A DNA stretch of 64,000 nucleotides. Source: Lentzea sp. NEAU-D7 (GTDB lineage: Bacteria > Actinomycetota > Actinomycetes > Mycobacteriales > Pseudonocardiaceae). Both the position numbers and the translations under genes were made by a program. The notes below the pieces were generated by a model. That model did not search any database. It saw nothing but the letters and a program-made list of their open reading frames with translations, and was not told the DNA's origin. Below, in pieces: positions 7,056 to 15,735 of the stretch (positions are counted from its first letter, which is position 1; each line of letters starts with the position of its first letter). The stretch covers positions 620,001 to 684,000 of the forward strand of contig NZ_JAPJDL010000002.1 of assembly GCF_026242055.1 (NCBI RefSeq), read 5' to 3'.

Positions 7056-8512
7056 GAAGACCTCCTGCGCGGCGCGGTGATCGAAAGAACCGCCATGTCG
7101 TCGTGCTCGCCCTGGCCGACCCACTGCGCGGCGAGCATGTGCACGTGCTCGACCAGCGCCTCGGCCGGCATGCCACCGCAGGCCGCCAGGGCGCGGCGCA
7201 GGCGGTCCTCGCCGAACTCCTCGTCACCCAGGGGGCCGCCGTGCGCCTCGGTGATGCCGTCGGTGTAGAGCAGGCACGAGTCACCGGGTGCCAGCACCAC
7301 CTCGTCGGTCGACGTCATGATCCGCGGCAGGATGCCGACGAGCGTGCCCTTCGTCCTGGCAGCCTCGACCACTCCGTTCGCCCGCACGACCAGCGGCGGC
7401 AGATGCCCGCCCGAGGTCAGCGTCACGCGCAGACCCTCGCCAGCCGGACGCACGGTGCCGACGACGGTGGTGATGAAGCGGGACCTGTCCGTCGTGAGAA
7501 GCGCCTGGTTGAGGGCGTGCAGCATCTTGTCGTGGTCGGTGACGACCTGCAGCAGCGCGTGCACGGCCGTGCGGACCTTGCCGGTCTGGGCCGCCGCGTC
7601 GAGGCCCTTGCCGCAGACGTCGCCGAGCACGACGAACAGCTCGTCGTCCGGCAGTTCGTGCACGTCGTAGAAGTCGCCTCCGACACGTTCGGTGTCGGCC
7701 GCCGCGCGGTAGCGGCCGGCCAGTTCGACGTGCTCGTACCGGCGCAGCGTGGGCGGCAGCAGGTCGCGGGTCAGCCGGTCGGTGATCACGGCCTGCTGGG
7801 TGAACAGGCTCGCCGCCGAGATCGCCACCCCCGCCCGCGAGGCGAACAGCCGGGCGAACGCCTCCTCGTCCTCGCTGAACTGCCCGCCGCGGCGCATGAG
7901 GATCAACGCGCCCGCGGGCACACCGTGCCCGGGCAGGGGCGTCACGACGATGGACGCCACGTCGCCGGCCAGCCACTCCGGCGCGGCGGCCGGGTCGATC
8001 CACCGCGACGGCACCGGCGGGAACCCGCGCAGCGCCTCGCTGAGCCCGATCACGGCATCCACGTCGACGTGCCGCAGTTCGTACGTCGGCGACTCACCGC
8101 GGCGGCAACGCGTGACGGGGTGCCCGTCGCCCGACCGCGGCGCGATCACCAGGACCTCGTCCGCGAGGTGATCGGCGGCCATCTCGGCCACGACGGTCAT
8201 GCAGCGCTCGGGGTTGAGCGAGGTCATCAGGGCGCTGGACACCCGTGTGAGCAGCGCGGCCCGCTCGCGTTCCAGCAGCAGGTCCGTCTCGTCGAGCAGC
8301 CACCAGGTGACCGAATCGTCCTCGTTGTCGACCCGGTGGGTGGTGTAGGTGCGTTCCGCGATGTGCACGGACTCGCCATGCCGCCATTGCGACGGCAGGA
8401 CCTTTTCGGGGAGAAGTGATTTGGCGGCGTCGTTCATGCCGTGCACCGCACCGACGGCGTCGACGACTAGCGCGGGGCACGGCGCACGCAACCAGCTGGA
8501 AACCGTGACCAC
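7052..8512 (-). CDS. PAS-GAF-SpoIIE (PP2C) serine phosphatase
   Basis: 486 residues. An N-terminal PAS-like segment (about 5-75) is followed by a GAF domain (about 90-235, ending with FARLFASRAGVAISAASLF) and a SpoIIE-type PP2C phosphatase (about 245-480). Metal-binding motifs GGDFYDVHEL, LGDVCGKGLDAA, TSGGHLPPL, LLYTDGITEA and EHDDMAVLSI are intact, so it should dephosphorylate a phosphoserine target, typically a STAS anti-anti-sigma factor. It is the first gene of a two-gene operon with the B12-binding protein. The STAS protein at 2160-2504 is the only visible candidate substrate nearby. Confidence 0.85.
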   Translation of the reverse strand: MVTVSSWLRAPCPALVVDAVGAVHGMNDAAKSLLPEKVLPSQWRHGESVHIAERTYTTHRVDNEDDSVTWWLLDETDLLLERERAALLTRVSSALMTSLNPERCMTVVAEMAADHLADEVLVIAPRSGDGHPVTRCRRGESPTYELRHVDVDAVIGLSEALRGFPPVPSRWIDPAAAPEWLAGDVASIVVTPLPGHGVPAGALILMRRGGQFSEDEEAFARLFASRAGVAISAASLFTQQAVITDRLTRDLLPPTLRRYEHVELAGRYRAAADTERVGGDFYDVHELPDDELFVVLGDVCGKGLDAAAQTGKVRTAVHALLQVVTDHDKMLHALNQALLTTDRSRFITTVVGTVRPAGEGLRVTLTSGGHLPPLVVRANGVVEAARTKGTLVGILPRIMTSTDEVVLAPGDSCLLYTDGITEAHGGPLGDEEFGEDRLRRALAACGGMPAEALVEHVHMLAAQWVGQGEHDDMAVLSITAPRRRSS

Positions 8513-8591
8513 GTTCCAATTGTCTCATCGAAAGCCGATCAAGAACAACGTTTGAAACGCTCAGGAGGGGGTATTGGTCCTCAAAGGACGA

Positions 8592-9422
8592 TCACAAGAT
8601 CACCCTGCCGGTGATGCCGGTCACGGAGTTCCCGCCCACCCAGATCTGCTCGCCGTCCTGGGAGAGGTGCACCCGGCCACGGCGGCCGAGCGCGGTTCCC
8701 TGGGCCGCGACGTAGCGCTGCTGGGCGATCCCCGCCGGGATGAGCCACTGCGCGATCGAGGCGTTGAGGCTGCCCGTCACCGGGTCCTCCTCGAACCGGC
8801 CCCCCTCGTTGATGAACGCCCGGACCTCGAACGCCGCCTCGCCCCCGTCGGGGTGCGGCCCGACCACCCCGATGCCCGTGAACTCGCCGAACCGCTGGTA
8901 GTCGGGCTGCAGTGCCAGCACGGCCGCGGCGGAGTGCAGCAGCACGGCGACCCAGCCCGGCCCGTTGTCGGCCCACCGCGCGCCGGCGATCTCCTCCGGC
9001 GTGATCGCCAGCGCCGCGGCGAGGGCCGCGTGGTCCTCGACCGGGCCGCCGCGCAGCAGCGGCGGGGCGGCGAACGCCAGCCGCGGGCCGTCGCGGCGCA
9101 CCTCCACCAGCCCGGCACCGCACTCCTGCACCAGCCGGTCCGGGTCACGCGGGGTGTTCCCGGCGGACAGCCACGCATGGGCCGATCCGAGCGTCGGATG
9201 GCCCGCGAAAGGCAGCTCGCGGCTCACCGTGAAAATGCGCAGCCGGTAGTCGGCGGCCGGGTTCTCCGCAGGGAGCAGGAACGTCGTCTCCGCGAGGTTC
9301 GTCCAGTTCGCGAACGCCGCCATCTGCTCGGTGGTCAGGCCTTCCGCGTCGTGCACGACCGCGAGCGCGTTGCCCTTGGTGAACTCGTCGGTGAACACGT
9401 CGACCTGGCTGAACGTCCGCAT
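8592..9422 (-). CDS. PhzF family isomerase
   Basis: 276 residues with the two pseudo-symmetric halves of the diaminopimelate-epimerase fold. The PhzF catalytic glutamate is E45 in NLAETTFL; FAGHPTLGSAHA (about 75) and DPVTGSLNAS (about 230) are the conserved substrate-pocket motifs. PhzF itself isomerises 2,3-dihydro-3-hydroxyanthranilate in phenazine synthesis, but no other phenazine gene is present, so this is one of the many stand-alone PhzF-like proteins with unknown substrate. A weak hairpin (GTCCT/AGGAC) lies just past its stop. Confidence 0.85.
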   Translation of the reverse strand: MRTFSQVDVFTDEFTKGNALAVVHDAEGLTTEQMAAFANWTNLAETTFLLPAENPAADYRLRIFTVSRELPFAGHPTLGSAHAWLSAGNTPRDPDRLVQECGAGLVEVRRDGPRLAFAAPPLLRGGPVEDHAALAAALAITPEEIAGARWADNGPGWVAVLLHSAAAVLALQPDYQRFGEFTGIGVVGPHPDGGEAAFEVRAFINEGGRFEEDPVTGSLNASIAQWLIPAGIAQQRYVAAQGTALGRRGRVHLSQDGEQIWVGGNSVTGITGRVIL

Positions 9423-9555
9423 GAGGCAAAGCTAGTCAATGGGGACGGACGACGTCTGGTGAGCGCGCGAGGTGGTGACCTCACACGTGGTGCCGTCCAG
9501 TTACCGGCTCTTAACCTCGATCACATGTCCTGCCTGCAATGACGGAGGCGAACAC

Positions 9556-10776
9556 ATGCGATTGAGGAACGCGCTCGTGGCACTGGCGGCGGCCACCGGC
9601 CTGGCCGCGGCATCCCTGTCGATCTCGCTCGCGGCGGTCCCGCCACCGCAGCCCGGCACGCTCACCAAGTACGACATCACCGGCACGTACGTCAGCGGCG
9701 TGTCGTCCGGCGGTTACCTCGCCAACCAGCTCCACGTCGCGTATTCGAGCGTCTTCCAGGGCGCGGGCATCTTCTCCGCCGGGGCCTACGACTGCGCGCA
9801 GAACAACGTGAACACCGCGCTGCTCGCGTGCATGGACACCTTCCAAGCCCGCAGGACGCCCGCCGAGCTGGAGCAGCTGACCAGGAACCGGGCGGCGGCG
9901 GGCAGCGTCGATCCGCCGCAGAACCTCTCGGGCGACCCGGTCTGGCTGTTCCACGGCAGCGCGGACGACACCGTCGCCCGCGTGGTGAACGACGACCTCG
10001 CCACCTACTACCGCGACTTCGGCGCTCGGGTCGCCTACAACAACACCACCGCGGCCGGGCACGCCTGGATCAGCCCGATCGGCCCCAACGCCTGCGGTGC
10101 CACGGCTTCGCCGTACGTCAACAAGTGCGGGACCGACGTGGTCGGGGAGATGCTGGCGCACCTGACCGGTCCCGTGAACGCAGCCGCCTCGGCGTTGTCC
10201 GGCAGGCTCGTCCAGTTCGACCAGAACGCCTACGCACCCGGCGGCAACGCGGCGTCGATCAGCATGGGCCGCGAGGGGTTCGCCTACGTGCCGCGGTCGT
10301 GCGAGACGGGGCCGTGCAAGCTGATGGTGACGCTCCACGGCTGCTACCAGTACTTCGGGCTGATCGGCAACGCGTTGATGGACAAGGCGTACCTCAACGA
10401 GTACGCCGACACCAACAACATGATCGTGCTCTACCCGCAGGCCACCACGATGACCGGGAACCCGCGCGGCTGCTGGGACTGGTGGGGTTACCAGTCGCCC
10501 CAGTACGCGCTGAAGACCGGCCCGCAGATGACCGCCGTGGTGAACATGGTCAAGGCGTTGAGCGCCGGAGCACCACCGACCACGACGACGACCACCACGC
10601 CGCCGACTTCCGAGTGCGTCACCGCCAGCAACTACGCCCACACCGTCGCCGGCCGCGCCTACGCCAACCTGGGTCAGACCTACGCGCTGGGCTCCCACCA
10701 GCCGCTCGGGCTGTGGAACACCTTCACCACCAGCACTGTCCGCCAGACCGCACCGCACCACTGGGTGAAGTGCTGA
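9556..10776 (+). CDS. Secreted polyhydroxyalkanoate depolymerase-like esterase with C-terminal binding domain
   Basis: 406 residues from ATG 9556 with GGAGG eight bases upstream. Signal peptide residues 1-27. The alpha/beta-hydrolase domain carries the lipase box GVSSG with nucleophile S50; LFHGSADDTV (about 139) and GHAW (about 173) supply acidic and His candidates. Conserved GCWDWWGY is typical of PHB depolymerase-like esterases. A linker of seven threonines and two prolines (about 340) leads to a 58-residue domain beginning ECVTASNYAH and ending WVKC, a module found at the C-terminus of other actinomycete PHB depolymerases and chitin-active enzymes. It probably hydrolyses extracellular polyesters. 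The promoter gap (9423-9555) is shared with the divergent phzF-like gene. Confidence 0.82.
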   Translation: MRLRNALVALAAATGLAAASLSISLAAVPPPQPGTLTKYDITGTYVSGVSSGGYLANQLHVAYSSVFQGAGIFSAGAYDCAQNNVNTALLACMDTFQARRTPAELEQLTRNRAAAGSVDPPQNLSGDPVWLFHGSADDTVARVVNDDLATYYRDFGARVAYNNTTAAGHAWISPIGPNACGATASPYVNKCGTDVVGEMLAHLTGPVNAAASALSGRLVQFDQNAYAPGGNAASISMGREGFAYVPRSCETGPCKLMVTLHGCYQYFGLIGNALMDKAYLNEYADTNNMIVLYPQATTMTGNPRGCWDWWGYQSPQYALKTGPQMTAVVNMVKALSAGAPPTTTTTTTPPTSECVTASNYAHTVAGRAYANLGQTYALGSHQPLGLWNTFTTSTVRQTAPHHWVKC

Positions 10777-10787
10777 CCTGCTGAGCT

Positions 10788-10817
10788 CCGGGGTGGCGGC
10801 GCGCACCGCCACCCCGG
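10788..10817. terminator. Bidirectional hairpin terminator
   Basis: Perfect 12-bp stem CCGGGGTGGCGG / CCGCCACCCCGG with a 6-base loop, lying between the convergent depolymerase and GH114 genes. There is no T-tract, as is usual in high-GC actinomycetes. Confidence 0.75.
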
Positions 10818-10822
10818 TCCCG

Positions 10823-11671
10823 TCAGCAGTGGTCGAACGCGTACCCGGACTGGCCGGGCCCGACGAGGTAGCGGTCGCGCAACGTCGTCGTGGCCGGGGT
10901 GTCCGGGTCGTCGCACACGTCCTCGAACGTTCCGCGCAGGTCATCGGTGTACTCGATGTCCATCACGTGCGAGTCGTACACGTCCGAGTAGGACGAGCAC
11001 TCCTCCCAGCGGTGGCACTCCTCGGAGACCGCGAAGTCGAACCCGACCTCGGCGCGTCCGCGGGCGGCCTGCTCGGCGGAGTTCTTCTGGCCGATCGCGA
11101 GACCCCTGGCGTGCGTCCGGTCGGCGAGCAGCTTCGCGTAGGCGAGGTTGTTGTTCACGCTCAGCCTGCCGCGGGAACGCAGGTAGGAGTCGAGGTTGTC
11201 CACCTCGACGGCCTTGAAGCCCTTGGCCGCGCACTGGTCGATGGTGCGGCCGATGATCGAGGCGAGCTCGGTGCGCTTCGCGGCGGTCGACGTGTCGAGC
11301 AGGAACTCGTCGGGCCAGTTCGGGTCGATGATCGGCTTGCCGGACGAGTCCTTGAGCACCAGGTGGCCGCGCTGGTTGAGCCAGACGTCGCGGTCCGCGG
11401 GCTGGGACTGGAACCCGTTGACGTAGCAGATGTTGTAGAGCCCGGCCGCCGGTGAGGCGGTGCTGTCGCGGGTCACCAGCGTCACGCCCTGGGGCGGCGT
11501 GTACGCGGCACCGAGCTGGTAGTCGAGCGCCGCGCCGACAGGGGGCAGTTCGAAGGCCGTGGCCGACACGTCGCCGGCCTGACTGGACGGGGCCAGCGGC
11601 CCGGCGGCACAGGCCACGAGGGCGAGTGCGGCGAGGGCGGTCCCGGTGAGGGCGCGCGCAGGGGAGGTCAT
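10823..11671 (-). CDS. Endo-alpha-1,4-polygalactosaminidase, GH114
   Basis: 282 residues. Lipoprotein signal peptide with lipobox LVAC (C21). The GH114 fold starts at about residue 48 (LDYQLGAAYTPP) and shows LYNICYVNGFQSQP, then the catalytic-strand motif KAVEVDNLDSY (about 155-165), and further LAIGQKNS, FAVSEECHRW and VMDIEYT. GH114 enzymes cleave alpha-1,4-linked galactosamine polymers, such as the deacetylated part of fungal galactosaminogalactan. It is divergent from a sugar ABC transporter operon with galactosamine-type catabolic enzymes, which supports this substrate. The anchor suggests cell-surface action that feeds released oligomers to the transporter. Confidence 0.85.
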   Translation of the reverse strand: MTSPARALTGTALAALALVACAAGPLAPSSQAGDVSATAFELPPVGAALDYQLGAAYTPPQGVTLVTRDSTASPAAGLYNICYVNGFQSQPADRDVWLNQRGHLVLKDSSGKPIIDPNWPDEFLLDTSTAAKRTELASIIGRTIDQCAAKGFKAVEVDNLDSYLRSRGRLSVNNNLAYAKLLADRTHARGLAIGQKNSAEQAARGRAEVGFDFAVSEECHRWEECSSYSDVYDSHVMDIEYTDDLRGTFEDVCDDPDTPATTTLRDRYLVGPGQSGYAFDHC

Positions 11672-11844
11672 CAGCGCCTGACTCCTTGATCGCTCACGAA
11701 AGTTGATTGGGTCTGATCGACTGTAGCGAGAAGGTGCCCTCAGGGCCAGAAAGCAATCTCAATCGGTCACAAGCCTTGCTTGTTTGAGCGATTTCGGCTT
11801 AGGGTCCCCGACCACAGAGCCGCCCCCACCCCTGAGGAGTCGAC
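11672..11844. promoter_or_regulatory. Divergent control region of the GH114 gene and ABC operon
   Basis: 173 bases. TGAGCGAT occurs on the minus strand at 11689-11696 and on the plus strand at 11785-11792, one copy facing each gene. GATTTCGGCTTA at 11790-11801 matches GATTTAGGCTCA upstream of the deoR-type gene (19659-19670) at 10 of 12 positions. These are candidate operators for that regulator. The AGGAG at 11833-11837 is the ribosome site for the solute-binding protein. Confidence 0.4.
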
Positions 11845-13113
11845 ATGGCACACGGCAGAGGGCTGAGTCGCCGGACGGTGCTGACGATGGGCGCCGCGCT
11901 CGTCATGACGGCGGCCTGCGGAACGGGCTCCGGCGGCGACGGCAAGGTCAAGGTGTGGCACGGCTACACCGACAAGGAGGCCGCGGCGTTCGACAAGCTC
12001 GCCGCGCGCTGGAACACCACGCACCCCGACCAGCAGGTCGAGCTGGTGTTCAACGGCGGCAACGACAACGCGCTGCAGAAGACGCTGGCCTCGTTCGCCT
12101 CGGGCAACCCGCCGGAGGTCGCCTACCAGTACGGCTCCTCGATCACCGGCCTCACCGGCCGCCCTCAGACGCAGGACCTCACCGACCTGCTGCGCGGCGA
12201 CGCGGCGTTCGACTGGGACGACCTCTTCCCGGCGGGCCGCGAGGCCGCGACGGTGAACGGGAAGATCTACGGCGTTCCCGCGCTCGTCGACAACCTCTCG
12301 CTCGTCTACAACAAGAAGCTGTTCGACGAGGCGAAGATCGCCCATCCGACCGAGTCGTGGACCTGGGAGGACTTCCGGTCGGCCGCGCAGAGGCTCAGCG
12401 GTGACGGCCGGTTCGGCTGGGCGTACGTCAACGACGGCACCGAGGACACGGTGTGGCGGTTCCTCGCGCTGCTCTGGCAGGCGGGCGGCGACCTGCTGTC
12501 TGCGGACGGGAAGAAGGCCGCGTTCGCCTCGGACGCCGGTCTGCAGGCCATGCAGCTGTTGCGCGACATGGCCGTCACGGACAAGTCGGTGTACCTCGAC
12601 GCGGGCGACCAGCAGTACCTCAACCTCTTCAACTCCGGCCGCGTCGCGATGCTGTGGACCGGGCCGTGGGACCTCGGCTCGATCAACGAGGACGTGTCGT
12701 ACGGCGTGCAGGTCCTGCCGGGCAAGGTCACCCATGCGACGATCGCGGGCCCGGACACGTTCGTCGTGTTCGGTGAGAACGGCCGCGCGAACGCCCTGCC
12801 GTTCCTGAAGTGGCTGCTCTCCGCGGAGATCCACCTGGAGTTCGCGATGGAGACCGGCCACCTGCCGATCCGGCAGTCCGAAGTGGACCTCTCCGGCTAC
12901 GCCGAGTTCGAGGCCAGGTACCCCGGCACGAAGGTGTTCGTCGACAACCTCGCGAAGAACGTGACGAAGTCCCGGCCGAACATCCCGCAGTACCCGAAGA
13001 TCTCGCAGGTGCTGGGCACCGCCGTGCAGTCGGTCCTGCTCGGCCAGGCCGAGCCGGCGGCCGCGCTCGACCAGGCGCGCGGCGAGGTCGACCAGGCGCT
13101 GGCGGGCTCATGA
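11845..13113 (+). CDS. Sugar ABC transporter substrate-binding lipoprotein
   Basis: 422 residues. Twin-arginine-like leader (LSRRTVLTMG) ending in lipobox TAAC with lipidated C25, then an extracellular solute-binding domain of family 1 (KVKVWHGYTDKEAAAFDKLA, later LWTGPWDL). It captures oligosaccharides outside the cell and delivers them to the two permeases that follow. It is the first gene of the operon running to 19660; its stop overlaps the next start as ATGA. With GH114 divergent, galactosamine oligosaccharide is the likeliest ligand (inference). Confidence 0.88.
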   Translation: MAHGRGLSRRTVLTMGAALVMTAACGTGSGGDGKVKVWHGYTDKEAAAFDKLAARWNTTHPDQQVELVFNGGNDNALQKTLASFASGNPPEVAYQYGSSITGLTGRPQTQDLTDLLRGDAAFDWDDLFPAGREAATVNGKIYGVPALVDNLSLVYNKKLFDEAKIAHPTESWTWEDFRSAAQRLSGDGRFGWAYVNDGTEDTVWRFLALLWQAGGDLLSADGKKAAFASDAGLQAMQLLRDMAVTDKSVYLDAGDQQYLNLFNSGRVAMLWTGPWDLGSINEDVSYGVQVLPGKVTHATIAGPDTFVVFGENGRANALPFLKWLLSAEIHLEFAMETGHLPIRQSEVDLSGYAEFEARYPGTKVFVDNLAKNVTKSRPNIPQYPKISQVLGTAVQSVLLGQAEPAAALDQARGEVDQALAGS

Positions 13114-13997
13114 CGCTCGACCGGCGCAGGCTCGCCGACCACGCGGCCGGATGGGGGTTCGCCGCCCCAGCCGTGGTGCTCATCGGGGTGTTCGGGCTCG
13201 TCCCCGTGGTGTGGTCGTTCGTGCTCTCCTTCCAGCACACCGATCTCACCTCGCCCGGGACGTTCGCGGGCGGCGCCAACTACGCGAAGCTCGTCGCCGA
13301 CCCGCTGTTCTGGGACGCCGCCCGCCGCACCCTCGTCTACGTGGCGCTGTTCGTGCCGGTCACGCTCGCGCTCGCGTTGCCGATCGCCGTGATGCTCAAC
13401 CAGAGGATCCGCGGCGTCGTGCTGTACCGGCTCGCCGTGTCCGTGCCGCTGGTGACCTCGACGGTCGCGACCGGCATCATGTTCAGCTGGCTGGCGAACC
13501 CGCAGTTCGGGCTGGTCAACGCGGCGCTGGACGCCGTCGGCCTGCCGAAGCAGGGCTTCTTCGCCGATCCCGGCCAGGCCCTGTTCGCCGTCGTGGCGAT
13601 GACGGTGTGGGGCTGGCTCGGGTTCGCCGTCATCATCTACCTCGCGGCGCTGCAGAACGTGCCGAAGGACCTGATCGAGGCGTCCTCCCTGGACGGCTGC
13701 GGCCGCGCCCGGTCGTTCTGGCACGTCGAGCTTCCGCTGGTGTCACCCGCCACCGGCTTCCTGCTGGTGTGGCTCACGATCAACGGCCTGCAGCTCTTCG
13801 ACGCCGTGTACGTGACGACCAAGGGCGGCCCGCTGCGCGCGACCACCGTGCTCGTCTACCACCTCTACAACGAGGCCTTCGTGAGCTTCGACGGCGGGTA
13901 CGCGGCGGCGATCGGCTGCGCGGTCTTCGTGCTGATCGCCGCCTTCACCCTCCTGCAGCTGCGGTTCAACCGCCGGTCCCACTACGAGGTGCGATGA
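13110..13997 (+). CDS. Sugar ABC transporter permease 1 (MalF-like)
   Basis: 295 residues, ATG overlapping the upstream stop as ATGA. Six membrane helices and the ATPase-contacting EAA loop EASSLDGCGRARSFWHVELP (about 191-210). It forms half of the membrane channel with the next gene product. No ATPase gene lies in the operon; actinomycete carbohydrate importers of this class commonly share the MsiK ATPase encoded elsewhere. Confidence 0.88.
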   Translation: MTLDRRRLADHAAGWGFAAPAVVLIGVFGLVPVVWSFVLSFQHTDLTSPGTFAGGANYAKLVADPLFWDAARRTLVYVALFVPVTLALALPIAVMLNQRIRGVVLYRLAVSVPLVTSTVATGIMFSWLANPQFGLVNAALDAVGLPKQGFFADPGQALFAVVAMTVWGWLGFAVIIYLAALQNVPKDLIEASSLDGCGRARSFWHVELPLVSPATGFLLVWLTINGLQLFDAVYVTTKGGPLRATTVLVYHLYNEAFVSFDGGYAAAIGCAVFVLIAAFTLLQLRFNRRSHYEVR

Positions 13998-14800
13998 GAA
14001 GGCCCAGCGCTCTGCACCTGGTCCTGCTGCCGCTTTCCGCCGTGATGGTCACGCCGCTGGTCTGGATGATCCTGGTGTCGGTGTCCACCCAGCAGGAGTC
14101 GCGGCGGTTCCCTCCCGGTCTGCCGAGCGGCATCGAGTGGGAGAACTACCTCGCGGCGATGCGGGACGCGCCGCTCGGATCGTGGCTGGTCAACAGCTTC
14201 GTCGTCTCCGCGGTCTGCGTGGCCGGCAACCTGCTGCTCTGCTCGCTGGCGGGGTACGCCTTCGCGCGCATCCGGTTCCTCGGCGGCAGGGTCGCCTTCT
14301 TCCTGATGCTGGCGACGCTGATGGTGCCGTTCCAGATCGTCATGCTGCCGTTGCTGATCATGATGCGGTCGCTGGGGCTGGTCGACACGCTCGGTGCGCT
14401 GATCGCTCCCAACCTGGCCACGGCGTTCGGCGTGTTCCTGATGCGGCAGTTCTTCACCACGCTGCCCCGCGAGCTGGAGGAGGCCGCGCGGATCGACGGG
14501 GCGAGCAGGCTGCGGACGTTGCTGCAGGTGCTGCTGCCGTTGATGCGCCCGACGCTCGCCACCCTCGCGGTGCTCACTTTCCTGCAGACCTGGAACGACT
14601 TCCTGTGGCCGCTCATCGTCGTGCAGAGCCCGGACACCATGACCGTCCAACTGGGACTGCAGAGCTTCCAGGGCGCGCACACGACGAACTGGCCGAAGCT
14701 CATGGCCGCCACGGTCCTCAGCCAGCTGCCCGTCCTGCTCGTGTTCTTCTTCGCCCAGCGGTTCTTCGTGCGGTCGGTGGCCGCAGCGGGCATCAAGTGA
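13994..14800 (+). CDS. Sugar ABC transporter permease 2 (MalG-like)
   Basis: 268 residues, ATG overlapping the previous stop as ATGA. Six membrane helices and the EAA loop EEAARIDGASRLRTLLQVLLP (about 160-180). It pairs with the preceding permease to import the sugar captured by the lipoprotein. A GTG overlaps its stop, but the next gene more likely starts 24 bases downstream. Confidence 0.88.
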   Translation: MRRPSALHLVLLPLSAVMVTPLVWMILVSVSTQQESRRFPPGLPSGIEWENYLAAMRDAPLGSWLVNSFVVSAVCVAGNLLLCSLAGYAFARIRFLGGRVAFFLMLATLMVPFQIVMLPLLIMMRSLGLVDTLGALIAPNLATAFGVFLMRQFFTTLPRELEEAARIDGASRLRTLLQVLLPLMRPTLATLAVLTFLQTWNDFLWPLIVVQSPDTMTVQLGLQSFQGAHTTNWPKLMAATVLSQLPVLLVFFFAQRFFVRSVAAAGIK

Positions 14801-14823
14801 CTGAACAACCAAAGGAATCCGCC

Positions 14824-15735
14824 ATGCACAGCACCTCCGCCGCGCAGCTGCACACCACGGCCGAGATCGCGTCCCAGCCGGCCTGCTGGCGCCGGGCGGT
14901 CGCGCTCGCCGCCGAACCCGGGGTCGTGGCCGCTCTTCCCGCGCACGGCGAACGCGTCGCGGTCGTCGGCTGCGGCACGTCGTGGTTCATGGCCCAGGCC
15001 TACGCCCGGCTGCGCGAGGACGCGGGACTGGGGGAGACCGACGCGTTCGCCGCGTCCGAGTTCCCGTTCGGCCGCCGCTACGACCGGGTCGTGGCACTGA
15101 CCCGGTCGGGCACCACCACCGAGGTGATCGACGTGCTGCGGCGGCTGGAGGTGCCGACGACGGCCCTGGTCGGCACCCCCGGCACACCGGTCACCGAGCT
15201 GGCCGACCACGTGGTCGCGCTGGAGTTCGCCGACGAGCGCTCGGTCGTGCAGACGCGGTTCGCCACCACCGCGCTCGTGCTGCTGCGCGCTCACCTGGGC
15301 GAACGGCTCGACCGCGCGATCCGCGACGCGGAGCAGGCCCTGGCCGAACCGCTGGGCGCGGACCTGGTGGAACGCAACCAGTTCACGTTCCTCGGCGGTG
15401 CGCCGTGGACGACCGGCCTCGCCGCCGAAGCGGCGCTCAAGATGCGCGAGGCGTCGCTGAGCTGGGCCGAGTCGTACCCGGCCGCCGAGTACCGGCACGG
15501 GCCGATCGCCATCACCGACGAGGGCTCGCTGGTGTGGGTGTTCGGCACCCCTCCCGAGGGCCTCGGTCTCGACGTCGCCGGGGCGGGCGGCCGGTGGATC
15601 GCCCGGGACCGCGACCCGCTCGCCGAGCTCGTCGCGGTGCACCGGCTCGCCGTGGAGGTGGCACTGCTGCGCGGGCTCACCCCCGACACCCCGCGCAACC
15701 TCACCCGGTCGGTGATCCTGAACGGCACGCCGTGA
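14824..15735 (+). CDS. SIS-domain sugar-phosphate deaminase/isomerase (AgaS/NagB-II-like)
   Basis: 303 residues from ATG 14824 with AAAGGA eight bases upstream; GTG 14797 is the alternative. Two SIS domains: the first has VGCGTSW (about 44) and LTRSGTTTEV (about 87), the second FLGGAPWTTGLAAEAALKMRE and the sugar-phosphate loop EYRHGP (about 223). This layout is that of GlmS-isomerase-like deaminases (NagB-II, AgaS, FrlB). Between a PfkB kinase and a class II aldolase, the best fit is galactosamine-6-phosphate deaminase/isomerase giving tagatose-6-phosphate and ammonia. It is shorter than typical AgaS (about 385 residues), so the exact substrate needs testing. Confidence 0.78.
   Translation: MHSTSAAQLHTTAEIASQPACWRRAVALAAEPGVVAALPAHGERVAVVGCGTSWFMAQAYARLREDAGLGETDAFAASEFPFGRRYDRVVALTRSGTTTEVIDVLRRLEVPTTALVGTPGTPVTELADHVVALEFADERSVVQTRFATTALVLLRAHLGERLDRAIRDAEQALAEPLGADLVERNQFTFLGGAPWTTGLAAEAALKMREASLSWAESYPAAEYRHGPIAITDEGSLVWVFGTPPEGLGLDVAGAGGRWIARDRDPLAELVAVHRLAVEVALLRGLTPDTPRNLTRSVILNGTP

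Noticed and set aside
8592..9422. Phenazine biosynthesis cluster signalled by phzF
   Set aside because: No phzA/B/C/D/E/G homologue is present; stand-alone PhzF-like proteins are common.
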